Assembly: GCA_964019165.1 (NCBI GenBank)
Contig: OZ025283.1
Span: 9,462,001-9,526,000, forward strand
DNA length: 64,000 nucleotides
Reading direction: 5' to 3'
Source of the DNA: Mastigias papua
Taxonomy: Eukaryota; Cnidaria; Scyphozoa; Rhizostomeae; Mastigiidae
Positions 53,301 through 63,664 of this stretch are shown here, in pieces. The translations under genes were made by a program, and so were the position numbers. The notes below the pieces were generated by a model, which was given only the letters and a program-made list of their open reading frames with translations, searched no databases and had not been told where the DNA came from. The stretch's first letter is position 1. Every line of letters starts with the position of its first letter.

Positions 53301-56300
53301 TTTCTGAACTAAAACTTTCTTAGATTTTCTTGGCAAGATTGTTCGAGTTTGTCCAACACTGCAACGCTACGCAGACGGATAGGCCCTACACAAATACAAC
53401 ACTGTAATACATAGATTACCACTCGAATACATAGCTTACCACAAACAACTTATTCAAATTAAGTAAAGGTGATGACTGTTATGAGTGAATATTTGAATTT
53501 TAAAGGTATATGACTTGTCAACCTTCTTAGGTCACAGACATCCAGTAGTAAACATTCTTAACTTTTTTTGCAGTCGCATACTACTTTCCTATAAACCGTC
53601 TTCTTATAAAAATCGCGTAGAGCAAAATCTTGCAATTAAATGTCATTGAGATATTGACAAAACAATTCAATAGGTTCTCTATCATCCTATCTTAATCAGC
53701 GTCTCTGCCATGCTCATTGAAAAATTCCTGTAACATCGCTACAACGTTCCTTTTGAGAACAACATCACGACACAATTCAAGTTCTATTGCCTTTTCCAAA
53801 TAGCTGGCATAAAGGTAGCATCATCAATTTAACATACCTTTGTATCCCGGTCTACCAATCTTCACAAACTTCTTGATATTAACTCTTGCTTTCTCCTATT
53901 GCGAACAAGCCATTAGTAGTCTTAACTAAACGTTTTCAAGCACTTCTTTGTCTAAATACTATCAAAATTGACAGCACTGGACAATGAAATGCAAATGATT
54001 CAAGTAAAATAAAAAACTCGATTTAGTTACTAACACAAACTGTTATGCCTATTACAAGAATGATCCAAATAAACAGTTCAATCAGATAGTATATGCTTGT
54101 GATTCACTTTTCCTAAAACCTACTTCTGTAAATTCTAAAACAATACTACCACAGCTAAATGCATGTACAGGACAAAAAGGAAAGGCGTACATGAATGAGA
54201 TCCTTATCAAAAAAGAGATACCATATGACATACGTATCAATCAACTATGTAGGCTCTCAATCGAAACTCTAAAAAGTTTGGAACAAGTTTCCTTGCAGTT
54301 AAAGGAAGTCTACTGTGGAGTACATTAAGTGATAGCACTAACGGGCTAAACTCCAAACAAAACTTCAGGAAAGAGATACACCATGTGAATGGCCTAAATT
54401 GTACTAGCCATATTTGCACTATTCAATTATTGGTTTGTATATTTATTTTGCTATTTCATTTAAACTTAATTGGTTTAATTAGTATTCATTTATTACGGGT
54501 TTTTAACCAACTATAAATATGCTGAAATGAAATAAATGAAACAGTGTCCTCGGGACTCAAGAAAGCGCCTAGAAAAATGAAGAGAGTTGAACTCCCAAAT
54601 ACATGGAATTTTGCCCTTCAGAGCATCTGTCCGAAAAACTGGATCACATGAAGATATCAAAGATGATTTAATAAGATAATATCACTTTTTGCTAAAGTTT
54701 CCACTGGTACATGTATAAAGTAGAAATTTTAACTCACAGGCTGGGGTTGAGATGGGGCTTCCTTTGCTTCCTTTGCAGCTCTTCTTGCTCTACATGATTA
54801 AGGAGATCAACTTGAAATTTGAGTCATATTGTGAAATTACAACAAAATTTTCCAACAGACGGGAATATATTAAAAATATTTCAAAAATATTACGGACATA
54901 TTGACATTCGATTGCTGGAACATTCATAGAAAAACGAAATCGTTCAAGCTCTTGAGCGCATGTCGATAAGAAATGTAAACAAAGGTGACTGACAATGCAT
55001 TTGAAGCAGTGGCTGTTTGAGCTACCATGCAGCCGTGTTATCGAATGGTAACTGTATTTGATGCAAACCAACCATATTAGAAACAATAATACTCAAAGCA
55101 AGGTAATACCGTTTGAACACTATCTACTACAGCAATCATACGAAACATATTAACATAGAAAGACAATAACTATCTAGGCCTTCTCAAAGGAACAAACATC
55201 ATAGGATTCTTAAGAAATTTTCACTACGGTGACAAAAGCGCGGAAGGATACGAATTTCAGAAGAGGTGGCAAAAGATGTTTTGCATCACTCTTGTTGAAA
55301 CTAGGGAAATGTCCCTTTAAATATAGAGATATGCAAATTGTACATAAAATATGACAGGTGAAATCATTGATATACGTGTGATAAATTCATAAGCTTTTAA
55401 ATCATTTTTGGACAGGTCTACTTTACAACAGTTTATAAAAGAGGAGGTATTTACTCCCACACGAGCCTGTAGCTTCGCCACTGCATTGTAGATATCGTGG
55501 AGTAGTGCAGAGGATCAGAGCAGAATTGGGACTGTGCAACGAACCAGCCTGACACTATTCAAAATCAGCCACAATTCAAGTTTAGAGCTTAATTAGGACC
55601 GACATTATCCCAATCAAAAAGGGACTGGGAGCCTTATCTGAAATTATTGAGGGTGTAGCACCATACACTGCTTAGTATATACTTTTTCCCATTTCACCGC
55701 TCTTTCTTTCATAACTCTAACTTTACTGTCGTGAATGGTTTTCATTTCGTGTTCTGATATCTACAATTATTGTACTTTTGCTGTTGCTTTCATATCTAAG
55801 CAGCTACTGTCGGATACTTCAATGGATGAATTTTCAGAGACCACAGGATTCATGTTGCGAAATATATTCAGCAATGATTTCTGGTTAGTTGTTGAAGTTG
55901 TGGCTTAAAGCATTCTGTCCAACTCCTATTCATATTTTCGAAACCACTGAGCTGTCTTTTTTCAACTTTACTTCTTACTCAGGGTTGACTCATACCTAAC
56001 TTAAGTCTTTTCTTTTCTCGGCTAGCAATTTTTGTTTATGATAGCATTTAGGTCAAATTCTACAGATCAAATGTGTGAGAATGGCCCTCAACTATGGGGG
56101 CATTTTCAGTTTCACCTAACTATGGGGAAAACATTGGGACTACAGGGGTAACTTCCTCCACAATAACAATGTTAAAAATGCTCTGACAAACCTGGCATGG
56201 AAATCATATATGTATGCAGACATTATATTACAAATATGTTTGACTGTCTTTCCATTATTAAATCTACTGAAATCTAATTAATGAAATAAACTTACAAATT

Positions 56301-58855
56301 CTGTTGATGCTTTTTTCCTTGAGTATGAGCAAGGTAACTGCCCTGAAAAAAACAACTTGAGCTGTGAGAAATTAATACAATGTAGCTAAATAAGCGAAGG
56401 TTTTTGAATCAACTTCTTTCATAAATTCTTTTTCTAGTTTGGGTTGCCAAAATTGGGGTACAGCTTATGTGCAAAGTGCATCATTCCTCAGGGAAATTTT
56501 AATTTATGGTTGGAAAAAGAATCAGATGTTTCAAATATTTGATATTGCTGTTAACAACAATGTCAACAAAAAAGTTGCTTGTCCTGTGCTTATCATCACC
56601 GCTGATCATGAAAAAGGTCTGTTTACTGTTATACTAGCTTGCATTTGTGGCGGTACAAAGTTGCCTCCTTATGTTAATTTTTAAGAGAAAAAAGCTGCCC
56701 TAGAAAGTTCATTTTCCCACGAAGCATTCACGTTCGCTTCCAGCTAAACGGGTAGATGGATGGGGAGCTGGCAATATACGGGATAAAGACAACTTGGGCA
56801 AAGGGTTGGTGGCTTTTCCTCCAGGCGATCTTCAATAGTATTGGATTCCTTCAGGGTGCATCTTTCGGAAACGTTGAAGTTGAAAGAAACGAAAACGCAT
56901 CAAGGTGGTCTCATGAGCATCCTTCAACTACTGGAAGTCTGCCTGAAGAAACCATTCAAAGACTATCTCGATAGAATTGGTCAAAATAGCCGTCTGACGG
57001 AGATCAACGCTTCACTCCGAGAGGCAGGAAGGAAAAGGTGCCGTTGGAGCAAATCTGTCAGTGGATACTGAATGCCTGGTACAAAATTCTACAAAAGATT
57101 GTTGTGCATTCGCTATTGAAATGTGGTATAACATAAAAAATGCTCGTGATGGCAGCGAGGATGGTGCTACGTGGTTAGATGAAGAGGGAGGAATATGGGA
57201 GAAGACCACCGTGGTGATGATCAACCAAACCTCTTTTACCAGGACAAGAGAACAGAACTAAGCGAGGGGAATTGGAAGATATTCTTAGACTGTCAGAGGA
57301 TGGGGAAATTCTTAAGAGTTTAATAACTATAATGATTTTAAAGTTTATGTTTGTGGAAAGATTTGTGAATGAAGAACTTTGATGCAATTTTTGATTGTAA
57401 TTTTGTCTTTCTTCACATAGGGCCTATCCAGGAGCATCGTAAGATCAGTTCAAACTTATCAGAGCTTGACTAACTTGAACAACCTCAAAAATACTTGTTT
57501 TTGTGATTTTGGATACCTAAAAGTAGGTGACCAGCCTATACGCAGGGGTGGCTTATATGAGAGTTTTTTAGTGATTTTTATTTAGCTGAAAGGCAAACAC
57601 TTAGATTCCAATGATTTGACACTTGGTTTTTAAGTAAACTATTTCTAGTACATACTGAAATGGCTTATTTGTCAGACACGATTTTGCGGTTGGGGATTAT
57701 TCCAGGGGGCCTATTAGAGGGGAGGGCTAAATAAACTTTAAGCCCTCAGGTCTACCAAAGACAATATCTTATATCATTTTCCAATATAAAATACTTTGAT
57801 TAAATGTAAATCGAGATGGAATCAAGGAGGAGAAAGTTGTTACGACAGTTGTTCGCGGCAAATATTAACACAAATAAGCAGATCAATCGCTGAATTTTCC
57901 ATTTTTATTGCTTCTAGCATGTATCATAGTAAGACCAGATAGCCCCCATGGGGGCTTATTTGAGGGTGGGGGCTTATCTGAGGATGGCGTCTTATTTGTT
58001 AGAACTCATCTTGGGGTTTGGGCTTATACGAGGGGGCTTAATCGAAGGAGAGGGCTTAATCGAGTCATTACAGTATTAGGACCAAAAGCTTCATCGAATA
58101 ACATTTCAGCGAAAATATACTTCAGTGAAAAAACTTTCGCACATATTTTTGAAAATTCGGATGATAAACTTTCGGATAGTCGAAAATGTACATATTGTAT
58201 TCAATACAAAACTTTCTAAAACCATTCGATCTGTCCTGAAATATGCAACAGATTTCAAAAGACACTGCATGGGGACATGAGGTTGGTTTGAAAAGGGTCA
58301 TTTGGATTCGTTTTTCCTTCACAATACTTAGAAATAAGGCCTAAACTTTTAATGCTCAGATGTCATATAGTTGGCTCTCTCTTTATCTCAAATATCCAGC
58401 ACCTGAAACATTTCTTGAAATACCTTCATTATCTCGAATACCTCCCTACCTATCCCTAATAAGCTGAGTATAGAAAATAGAAAAAAGTACTTAATGAAAA
58501 GTTTCCACCTGACAAACTTTCAGACCTACTGGAATTTTGGACTAACAATATTTCGGACTAATTTTTATCCGATGTCAGCCATGTCAAAACTTTCAGTTAA
58601 TGTAGGTGAAAAGGCAAAACAGAAAGGTGACTAAACAGCTCATATCACTGATGTAAAAGACAATAACATCTAAGAAAATGGGCTGTGATTTCTGCAATAA
58701 ATCACTAGAAGACCAGCGAGCATGTTCTGCTTTCCAGTATTTTGGAATTAAAGTTACTACTCATCACAGAACACAATAAAATTGGGACATCATGATCCCT
58801 CTATTCCCCATAAAAACAATGAAGGGCAACAGTGTTAAATGATCAGGCTTAATTG

Positions 58856-58913
<58 letters not shown>

Positions 58914-59576
58914 CATAATCTGCCCAAATCAGCTGCACTTTAATCTTCAGTAATAAAGAAAATTACAAGAAGAGATTTCACCCTATTTCAAGTAATCAAC
59001 ACAAACCTCATTATTGTGAAGTGTCAGACACAATTTGCACTCATAGGAACCAAGGTGGTTTTTCATAAAATATGGATCCTAAAAAAGAAGAGATATGTTA
59101 TTTAGCAAGAGCTTATAACATCAAAAGAAGAATTGGTAAACAATAGATCACAACTACTATTCACACGTCCTTTCCAGCACCTAATGAAATTCAGAATTTT
59201 GCCGGGCTACAATGAAGCAGCAAAAATAAGACGATTTTACAATCCCTGGTGGCATTAAAGCGTAGAGTAATCAATATTCTGCAAAACAATGAACAATCAT
59301 AACATTCAACTCCATGAGATACTTTTAGCACAGTTCAGCTAATACTTCTAAAGATCTTTTCCAAGAGATGTACCCTCATTTACATCAATGCTATATTCAA
59401 GAAAGGCCCTGAGGACAAGCAGAACTTCTGGCTGGACAGGATGGGCCTACCTTATTGAGGTCGATAGTCTCAAGGGCTAGCTGTCGCAGCCTTTCTCTTC
59501 GATCTCGATTCGATTCTGACCATGATGCCACTCCTCCTCCTCCAGTTTTTGAGCCAACGCGATTCTGAAAATCCAT
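46901..59576 (-). CDS. SF3A2: Splicing factor 3A subunit 2 (SF3a66), complete, 9 exons
   Basis: SF3A2 is a subunit of the SF3a complex that turns 15S/12S U2 snRNP into active 17S U2 snRNP and helps it bind the branch point. Nine exons with GT-AG introns join into 370 residues: 59451-59576, 59007-59078, 56296-56342, 54738-54789, 53838-53895, 53013-53062, 50771-50911, 48516-48584 and 46901-47398. Residues 1-42 match the conserved start (MDFQNRVGSKTGGGGVASWS). A matrin-type C2H2 finger follows with Cys56, Cys59, His72 and His78. IDYPEI...PRHRFMAAYEQRIEPPD and QYLLIAAEPYETISFKVPSR are near-identical to other animals. The C-terminal 120 residues are Pro/Gly-rich, as usual, but lack the GVHPxAP heptads of vertebrates and end in EDDES. 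Start codon is fixed by homology. Confidence 0.97.
47641..47885. mobile_element. CCTGACTTTTCC-family repeat in SF3A2 intron 8
   Basis: Contains 'AAAACTTCCCTAACCTTTCCAGG' (compare 2,680) and 'CTCCCTGATTTTTTCAGGGTCTCTAGACTCC...AATCCTGACAG'. It is a diverged member; the limits are approximate. Confidence 0.4.
48516..48584 (-). CDS. SF3A2: SF3A2 exon 8
   Basis: 23 codons between ATTTTTAG and GTAATA, encoding VPSREIDKSENKFWTHWNKD then TKQ. It corresponds to the PSREIDK...FWTHWN block of the family. Confidence 0.96.
48788..48819. repeat. Short (CATCATCT)n repeat
   Basis: Four tandem CATCATCT-like units in SF3A2 intron 7, just upstream (in gene sense) of exon 8. Confidence 0.85.
50771..50911 (-). 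CDS. SF3A2: SF3A2 exon 7 (core SF3A2 domain)
   Basis: 47 codons between TATTTCAG and GTTTGT. It contains IDYPEIGDGVAPRHRFMAAY and QYLLIAAEPYETISFK, the most conserved block of the protein. Confidence 0.97.
51790..52229. mobile_element. ~440-bp MITE in SF3A2 intron 6
   Basis: The ends are inverted: GGTTCATAC at 51,792-51,800 and GTATGAACC at 52,219-52,227. Each is followed inward by repeated TTCCTGACTTTTCCTGACTT or its complement. The interior contains TTCAAGTTTCAATAACATTT, shared (as complement) with 9,181-9,310. No clear target duplication is visible. It is non-coding; the 76-codon minus-strand frame inside is a by-product. Confidence 0.65.
52546..52797 (+). mobile_element. Penelope-like element GIY-YIG nuclease fragment
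   Basis: The frame reads CHCEAWYMGYTIQKLADRIR, then HIPTSTDR. This is the layout of the Penelope-type GIY-YIG endonuclease (C-x-C-x3-Y-x-G-x-T-x-Q-x-L-x-D-R-I-x-x-H-x-P). The catalytic Tyr-x-Gly and Arg are recognisable; the rest of the domain is diverged. No reverse transcriptase is seen nearby, as in a truncated copy. It lies antisense in SF3A2 intron 6. Confidence 0.5.
53013..53062 (-). CDS. SF3A2: SF3A2 exon 6
   Basis: 50 nt between TGCTTTAG and GTATGT. It completes Val and encodes TKQRDPDSGQHSLLFQ, the conserved segment preceding IDYPEI. Confidence 0.95.
53219..53365. other. CTTTCTTAG-rich low-similarity repeat piece
   Basis: 'ACTTTCTTAG' occurs three times in ~100 bp, reminiscent of the CCTGACTTTTCC family but too diverged to assign. 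Confidence 0.2.
53838..53895 (-). CDS. SF3A2: SF3A2 exon 5
   Basis: 58 nt between GCAATAG and GTATGT, encoding EKARVNIKKFVKIGRPGYK plus the first base of Val. KKFVKIGRPGYKV is highly conserved in SF3A2. Confidence 0.95.
54738..54789 (-). CDS. SF3A2: SF3A2 exon 4
   Basis: 52 nt between CATGTAG and GTGAGT. It completes the split Leu and encodes ARRAAKEAKEAPSQPQP, matching the Ala/Lys/Glu-rich linker after the zinc finger. Confidence 0.92.
56296..56342 (-). CDS. SF3A2: SF3A2 exon 3 (second half of zinc finger)
   Basis: 47 nt between TTTTTTTCAG and GTAAGT, reading GSYLAHTQGKKHQQN and two bases of the next codon. It supplies the two zinc-binding histidines. The intron upstream (about 2.7 kb) contains the antisense pogo remnant. 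Confidence 0.95.
56439..57204 (+). pseudogene. Pogo/Tigger-type transposase remnant, antisense in SF3A2 intron 2
   Basis: Pieces in several frames follow the order of the pogo DDE domain: FDIAVNNNVNKKV, then HEKGLFTVILACICGGTKLP. Then come IVLDSFRVHL (second catalytic Asp), QGGLMSILQLLEVCLKKPFK, and QICQWILNAWYKILQ with ARDGSEDG near the C-terminus. In active pogo proteins the sequence before NKPFK is Q-x-x-x-Q-P-L-D-V; here the Asp position reads Glu (LLEV). Frameshifts at about 56,685, 56,830 and 57,010, plus a stop near 57,139, show it is dead. The N-terminal DNA-binding part and first catalytic Asp are missing. Confidence 0.8.
58857..58912. repeat. (AATC)14 microsatellite
   Basis: 14 tetranucleotide units with one CAACC interruption, in SF3A2 intron 2 about 95 bp downstream (in gene sense) of exon 2. 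Confidence 0.95.
59007..59078 (-). CDS. SF3A2: SF3A2 exon 2 (first half of zinc finger)
   Basis: 24 codons, DPYFMKNHLGSYECKLCLTL then HNNE, between TTTTTTAG and GTTTGT. It contributes the two zinc-binding cysteines (C-x2-C). Confidence 0.96.
59451..59576 (-). CDS. SF3A2: SF3A2 exon 1
   Basis: 42 codons from ATG (59,574-59,576) to AAG, followed by GTAGGC donor. It carries the conserved SNRDRRERLRQLALETIDLN stretch. Phase 0. Confidence 0.95.
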
Positions 59577-59739
59577 TGTGTATCAGTTCATCGAAGGCTT
59601 TTTATCCACATCACCTATCATCGAAGCACTCGGTTCTCTATTGTGTGCTTTTTGCACCATTTCGAATTGGCCTCGAATCATTATGGAATCGAGGCTTAGG
59701 CCATGGTCTCAATTTGGTGCAGAGGCAAATAGTTTACAA
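59577..59739. promoter_or_regulatory. Probable bidirectional promoter between SF3A2 and IGHMBP2
   Basis: Only 163 bp separate the divergent start codons at 59,576 (minus) and 59,740 (plus), so both 5' UTRs and core promoters must fit here or overlap the first exons. An inverted CCAAT core (ATTGG) lies at 59,666-59,670. No TATA box is evident, which suits housekeeping genes. The IGHMBP2 frame stays open upstream to an ATG at 59,578, but that part is not conserved. Confidence 0.7.
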
Positions 59740-60049
59740 ATGGCGGCCAAACTAGAGCGTAAAAAAACTTCTAATATTTTTTCGTTCGTTAACAAGCAAC
59801 TAAAACTATTAGATTTAGAAAGAAATGCAGAGATTGACGAATCTGTTGATGCAAGGAGATCTTGTAGCATTAAGGACCTCGAAAAGCGAGGAGTTTGTGT
59901 ATCAAAGCTTTACGTAAGAAGTGAATGCACGGGATTGTATGGAAAACATCTTGTGAGTTTTGGCCGTGGGAAAGAGAAGCGATTAAAGGGGAAAGACAAG
60001 ATCAGCCAAGATGCCAAGGATCAAGCTGTATCACATTGTTTATCAAACG
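59740..60049 (+). CDS. IGHMBP2: IGHMBP2 exon 1
   Basis: 103 codons plus one base, ending AACG before a GTCAGT donor. ATG context is ACAAATGGC. It holds the conserved LDLERNAE and [11 protein letters not shown] segments. Confidence 0.9.
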
Positions 60050-63000
60050 GTCAGTGAACAGTTATTTGTTAGCTTCAACGGATTCAGATACTGTATTATA
60101 ATTTGTATTCGTTATAATCATGCAGTACTCGTACTCACAACAACCATACCTTCCTTTTGCATTTGATCAGCTACAAGCGCTGGAAATTGACTCTATCCAG
60201 TTGGGTCACAAGCCATAACACGTAATTTGAGCTCACACAGAGAATATGCTATGTGCAAGTGCAATTTTTGTTTAACTTCCTTCATTAATGGCACGTGTTT
60301 ATACACAAAAATGCTTGCAGTAATAGGAGAAGTGAAGACAGCTCTCCCCTTCCCTCTGGAGAATTGCTTAAATCCTTGAAAGTCGCTATTGCCCCCCTCC
60401 CACTTTGACTTTGATGAAAATGCTCCAATTCTGAAATCCTGCAGTTGTCCTATATTTTCATTCATAAAAGAAGCTCATGTGCTTTTTTTATTCAATTTAT
60501 CAATAATGATTGCCAATTTTGGCCACAATATGGAGTAGGCCTATGAGACTTTCTGAGGAGATCTTGAACTTGGAAAATTAACAGGTGGGAACATTTAATA
60601 CTAATCAGTAGCCTAGTACCGTTGGTTTGCTCAGTGTATACCCATCAGGGCCACAGTGAAAATGATGTTTCTAAGGAGTGCAAGGTAGGAATCGACATGG
60701 GCATGGCAATCTAAGGACTGGGTGTGGTTTCTGACAACATAGCTAACTCTTTTCAATATGCTGGTATTGTTGATGACATCATGCCAGATACCTTTTTGGG
60801 ATATCTATCAGAGTTGAAATACTTATCATCAAGCTACACTATTTAGCAGAAAATCATAGGATTTGCCAAGAAACTGCAAGTTTTGCTGATGAAGTGCTTT
60901 TCCAGAAAGGGCGTATCACCCTTCACCCCCCTCTCATGATGGGTATGGTGCCTGTGCTGTGGCTACACTGGAGATTGTAGTAGGAAAAAATTGAATTTTT
61001 ACTTGACAACTGTTTTTCAGGGGATATAGTTGGAGTTCAAGAATCTTCATCAGAACTTAAGGAGGAAAATATTGCATCTGGGATCATAACGAAAGTTGAT
61101 GATGATACAATCACTGTGGCATTTGAAAATGAATTTGAGGGTTCATCGTTATCAGATGCATTCAAGCTCATAAAACTTTGCAATGATGTCACATACAAGC
61201 GATTGAAGAGGTAATCTGGTAACTCCACTTTATCACTGTTTAGTGTCAACTTATTAGAATAGCATTGATCTGTTTTGTTGATATGCTATATCTTTGTAAT
61301 CTGCATTCAAATTCTATTAGGGTAGAACTGAAATTCTAAATTTTGTAGTTTTGTGTATTTTCATTAGACCATGGTGCCAGATTTTGCATTAGCTTTTGAT
61401 TTGATTCTAGTGCTCTTGGCACTCTGAACAATGCAAAGAAACATTCACATCTAAAAGATGTGCTATTTCACCAGACACCACTTGGGGCAGATTTGATGCT
61501 TGTCAAGGAAGATAAGTTTATTCCTTTGGATTCTAATCTCAATGATTGTCAGATTGAGGCTGTCAAATTTGCATTGAACCAAAAAGAGATTGGCATCATC
61601 CATGGTCCACCAGGAACTGGTAAAACCACTACAGTTATAGAAATCATAAAGCAAGCAGTAAAATTTCTCAATTTCAAGGTAAGTATGTATTGATTCAGTA
61701 ATGTTGGAATCTGCAATTAGTCAGTTTATCAATCCCTTTTAGTTGGTCAGATATCTTGAATCAGAGTTGTTGCTGTTTTTAGAGTTGAAATCTGAGCTAT
61801 AGCAAATTTGATATTGCAAGCCAAACTCCAGATTTTTGCCTAGAATTTGGATGACTCCAAAGCAGGTAGTCCATCACCACATTGAAACATCAAGTGTAGT
61901 TTGTTACTCAGCCATATAGCCCATCAAATCATTCAGCAAATCAATTGATCATACAGTAAAACTATGGTAAATAACCCTCAATGCTACAAATCATTTGGCA
62001 AGTCAGTACTTGTGAGTAGTGCTCTATCTGGAAGTGCAGAGAGGTACTGAGGGGTACTAAGAGCACCATGAGCCTAATTCTTCACTGATTTTCTATAGCA
62101 TAATGGACCATTTCATAAATTAACTAATTGTTGTTTTTCTGCCATTTTTTCTCTTGATAAAGTCAAGCTTTCATTGCAGTTCTTTCCAGCAGGACAAGGT
62201 ACCAGTAAAAAAATGTATTAGTCATTCAATTAGCCTATCACTTAGCCAATTAGTCAATCAACCAATCAATCACTCAATCAATCAACGAGTTATGCTGTTA
62301 GTTAGCATGTAATCAGTTAATTGCTAAATAAGTAAATGATTGCACAAGTTAGAAAGTTTTCTGTTTAGTTTGAGACCAGATTGTTATTGCGTTTTCAAGT
62401 ACATGGGCAAAATGTGCTTGATTCATATGTAGCTCAGCTTCAGTTGGTTTTTCATTTTGTTTACTCCAGGTTCTCGCATGTGCTCCATCAAATGTAGCTG
62501 TGGATAACCTCGTTGCAAAGCTAGCTACTGCAAAAATAAAGGTACTTTTCTTTACATTTCACTCTCAAAGCTTGTGAAGTTTGGAAATTACCGAAATTGT
62601 GAATGGTGAAATTTGAAATAGTGAAATTGTGAAATTTTGATTTGTAGTTAATAGTTGAATTAGAACTATGATTTATCAACCTAGAATGCAGTTTATGCAA
62701 AAGGAACGAATGCTGTAGCAGGATTTATGTAATAATCATAGCTTGATGCTAAAGGGTGTCCTTCTAAAGAGACCCAGACCCGGAGAGATGTCTGTGTGAA
62801 AGAAGAGATATAAGAAATTAAGAATGGATTTTGCCGCGTGTTAATGGCTGGCTGGAGAAGTTCGAAGAGTTTACTCAAGACTCCAATCATGTTTTATAAA
62901 ACTCTGGAATTCCATAATGTTTTTCATTAACTGCCAGATGATAAAAGCAGCCTATTTGTTAATAGTGAAGTGATCTTACTATGAACTTTTCAGCAAAAAT

Positions 63001-63664
63001 AAAATCAGAAGTGAGTGATTTATGCTGATACACGTTGTTTCGTATTTGTGTATCGGAAATCGCAACTTTTTTAATGAATCACGGAAGCAGTACAATGAGA
63101 AAACGAGCAATATTATTTGAGATATCTTTCATTTCAACATATCCTTCTTGACTTATGCCAGTGTTAATTAAATAGTTAAAATATTAGTAGAATACTCCGC
63201 TAAACATTTAGGACCAATTCAGGAATCAATCATCAATATGGACATTGTAATTGTTTCATTCCACAGCATTGATTGGCATTCAAAAGTATGTTGGGCCGAT
63301 TTGCTGTTAAGATTTATTCCTCTATTTGTTATTTTTGTATGTACCAATACTGGATCACGCTCCATAAATGACGTTACACCAGTTTCCTCTTATCGCAATC
63401 AAGAGTGACCAAATATGAATGAAGTAGGCGATACCTTGATTGAATGAAGTATGCGATGCCTGGTGGTGAAAATTTTGATGGAAGTTTTGGCTTTTTGCTT
63501 TCTTCATAAAATCATTTGATACGCTTGTTTTGTAGATTGTGCGTCTTGGCCACCCAGCTCGAGTTTACCCTCACTTGCAAAGATATTCATTGGATGCTGT
63601 TTTGTTGAATTCAGATTCTGCAGAAATCGTTAAAAGTGTTAGGGACGATATTCAATCAATTTTG
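59740..63664 (+). CDS. IGHMBP2: IGHMBP2 / SMUBP-2 helicase, 5' part (exons 1-5), continues beyond window
   Basis: IGHMBP2 is an SF1B (Upf1-like) 5'-3' RNA/DNA helicase associated with ribosomes and tRNA; human mutations cause SMARD1. Five exons (59740-60049, 61021-61210, 61411-61678, 62470-62541, 63536-63664) join in frame into 323 residues; the human protein is 993. N-terminal domain 1B matches: [20 protein letters not shown] and [19 protein letters not shown]. Then DIVGV...[13 protein letters not shown] and [12 protein letters not shown] follow. Q motif is at Gln214, Walker A GPPGTGKT at 232-239, motif Ia [10 protein letters not shown] at 261-270, and RLGHPAR at 283-289. The start is the first Met aligning with the family. 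DEAG-box and later motifs lie outside the window. Confidence 0.95.
60050..61020 (+). other. IGHMBP2 intron 1
   Basis: 971 bp. A stretch at about 60,640-60,980 is less AT-rich and has broken protein-like pieces on the plus strand ([20 protein letters not shown]). This may be an unrecognised transposon scrap. Confidence 0.4.
61021..61210 (+). CDS. IGHMBP2: IGHMBP2 exon 2
   Basis: 190 nt between TTTTTCAG and GTAATC. It completes Gly104 and encodes [16 protein letters not shown] through [13 protein letters not shown], part of the 1B barrel domain. Confidence 0.95.
61411..61678 (+). CDS. IGHMBP2: IGHMBP2 exon 3 (Q motif and Walker A)
   Basis: 268 nt between GATTCTAG and GTAAGT. It encodes [20 protein letters not shown], then [20 protein letters not shown]. 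The ATP-binding loop is intact. Confidence 0.97.
62219..62290. repeat. Degenerate (AATC/AATT)n repeat in IGHMBP2 intron 3
   Basis: Tandem CAATCAAT-, CAATTAG- and CACTCAAT-like units, similar in unit to the tract at 58,857. Confidence 0.7.
62470..62541 (+). CDS. IGHMBP2: IGHMBP2 exon 4 (motif Ia)
   Basis: 24 codons between TTACTCCAG and GTACTT, encoding [20 protein letters not shown] then AKIK. Confidence 0.95.
63536..63664 (+). CDS. IGHMBP2: IGHMBP2 exon 5
   Basis: 43 codons between GTTTTGTAG and GTGTGT, encoding [20 protein letters not shown] through [10 protein letters not shown]. No further exon is seen before the window ends at 64,000. Confidence 0.93.

Noticed and set aside
59578..59739. 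Upstream in-frame extension of IGHMBP2 to an earlier ATG
   Set aside because: The extra 54 residues do not resemble the family, while Met at 59,740 sits at the expected distance from the conserved LDLERNAE block.
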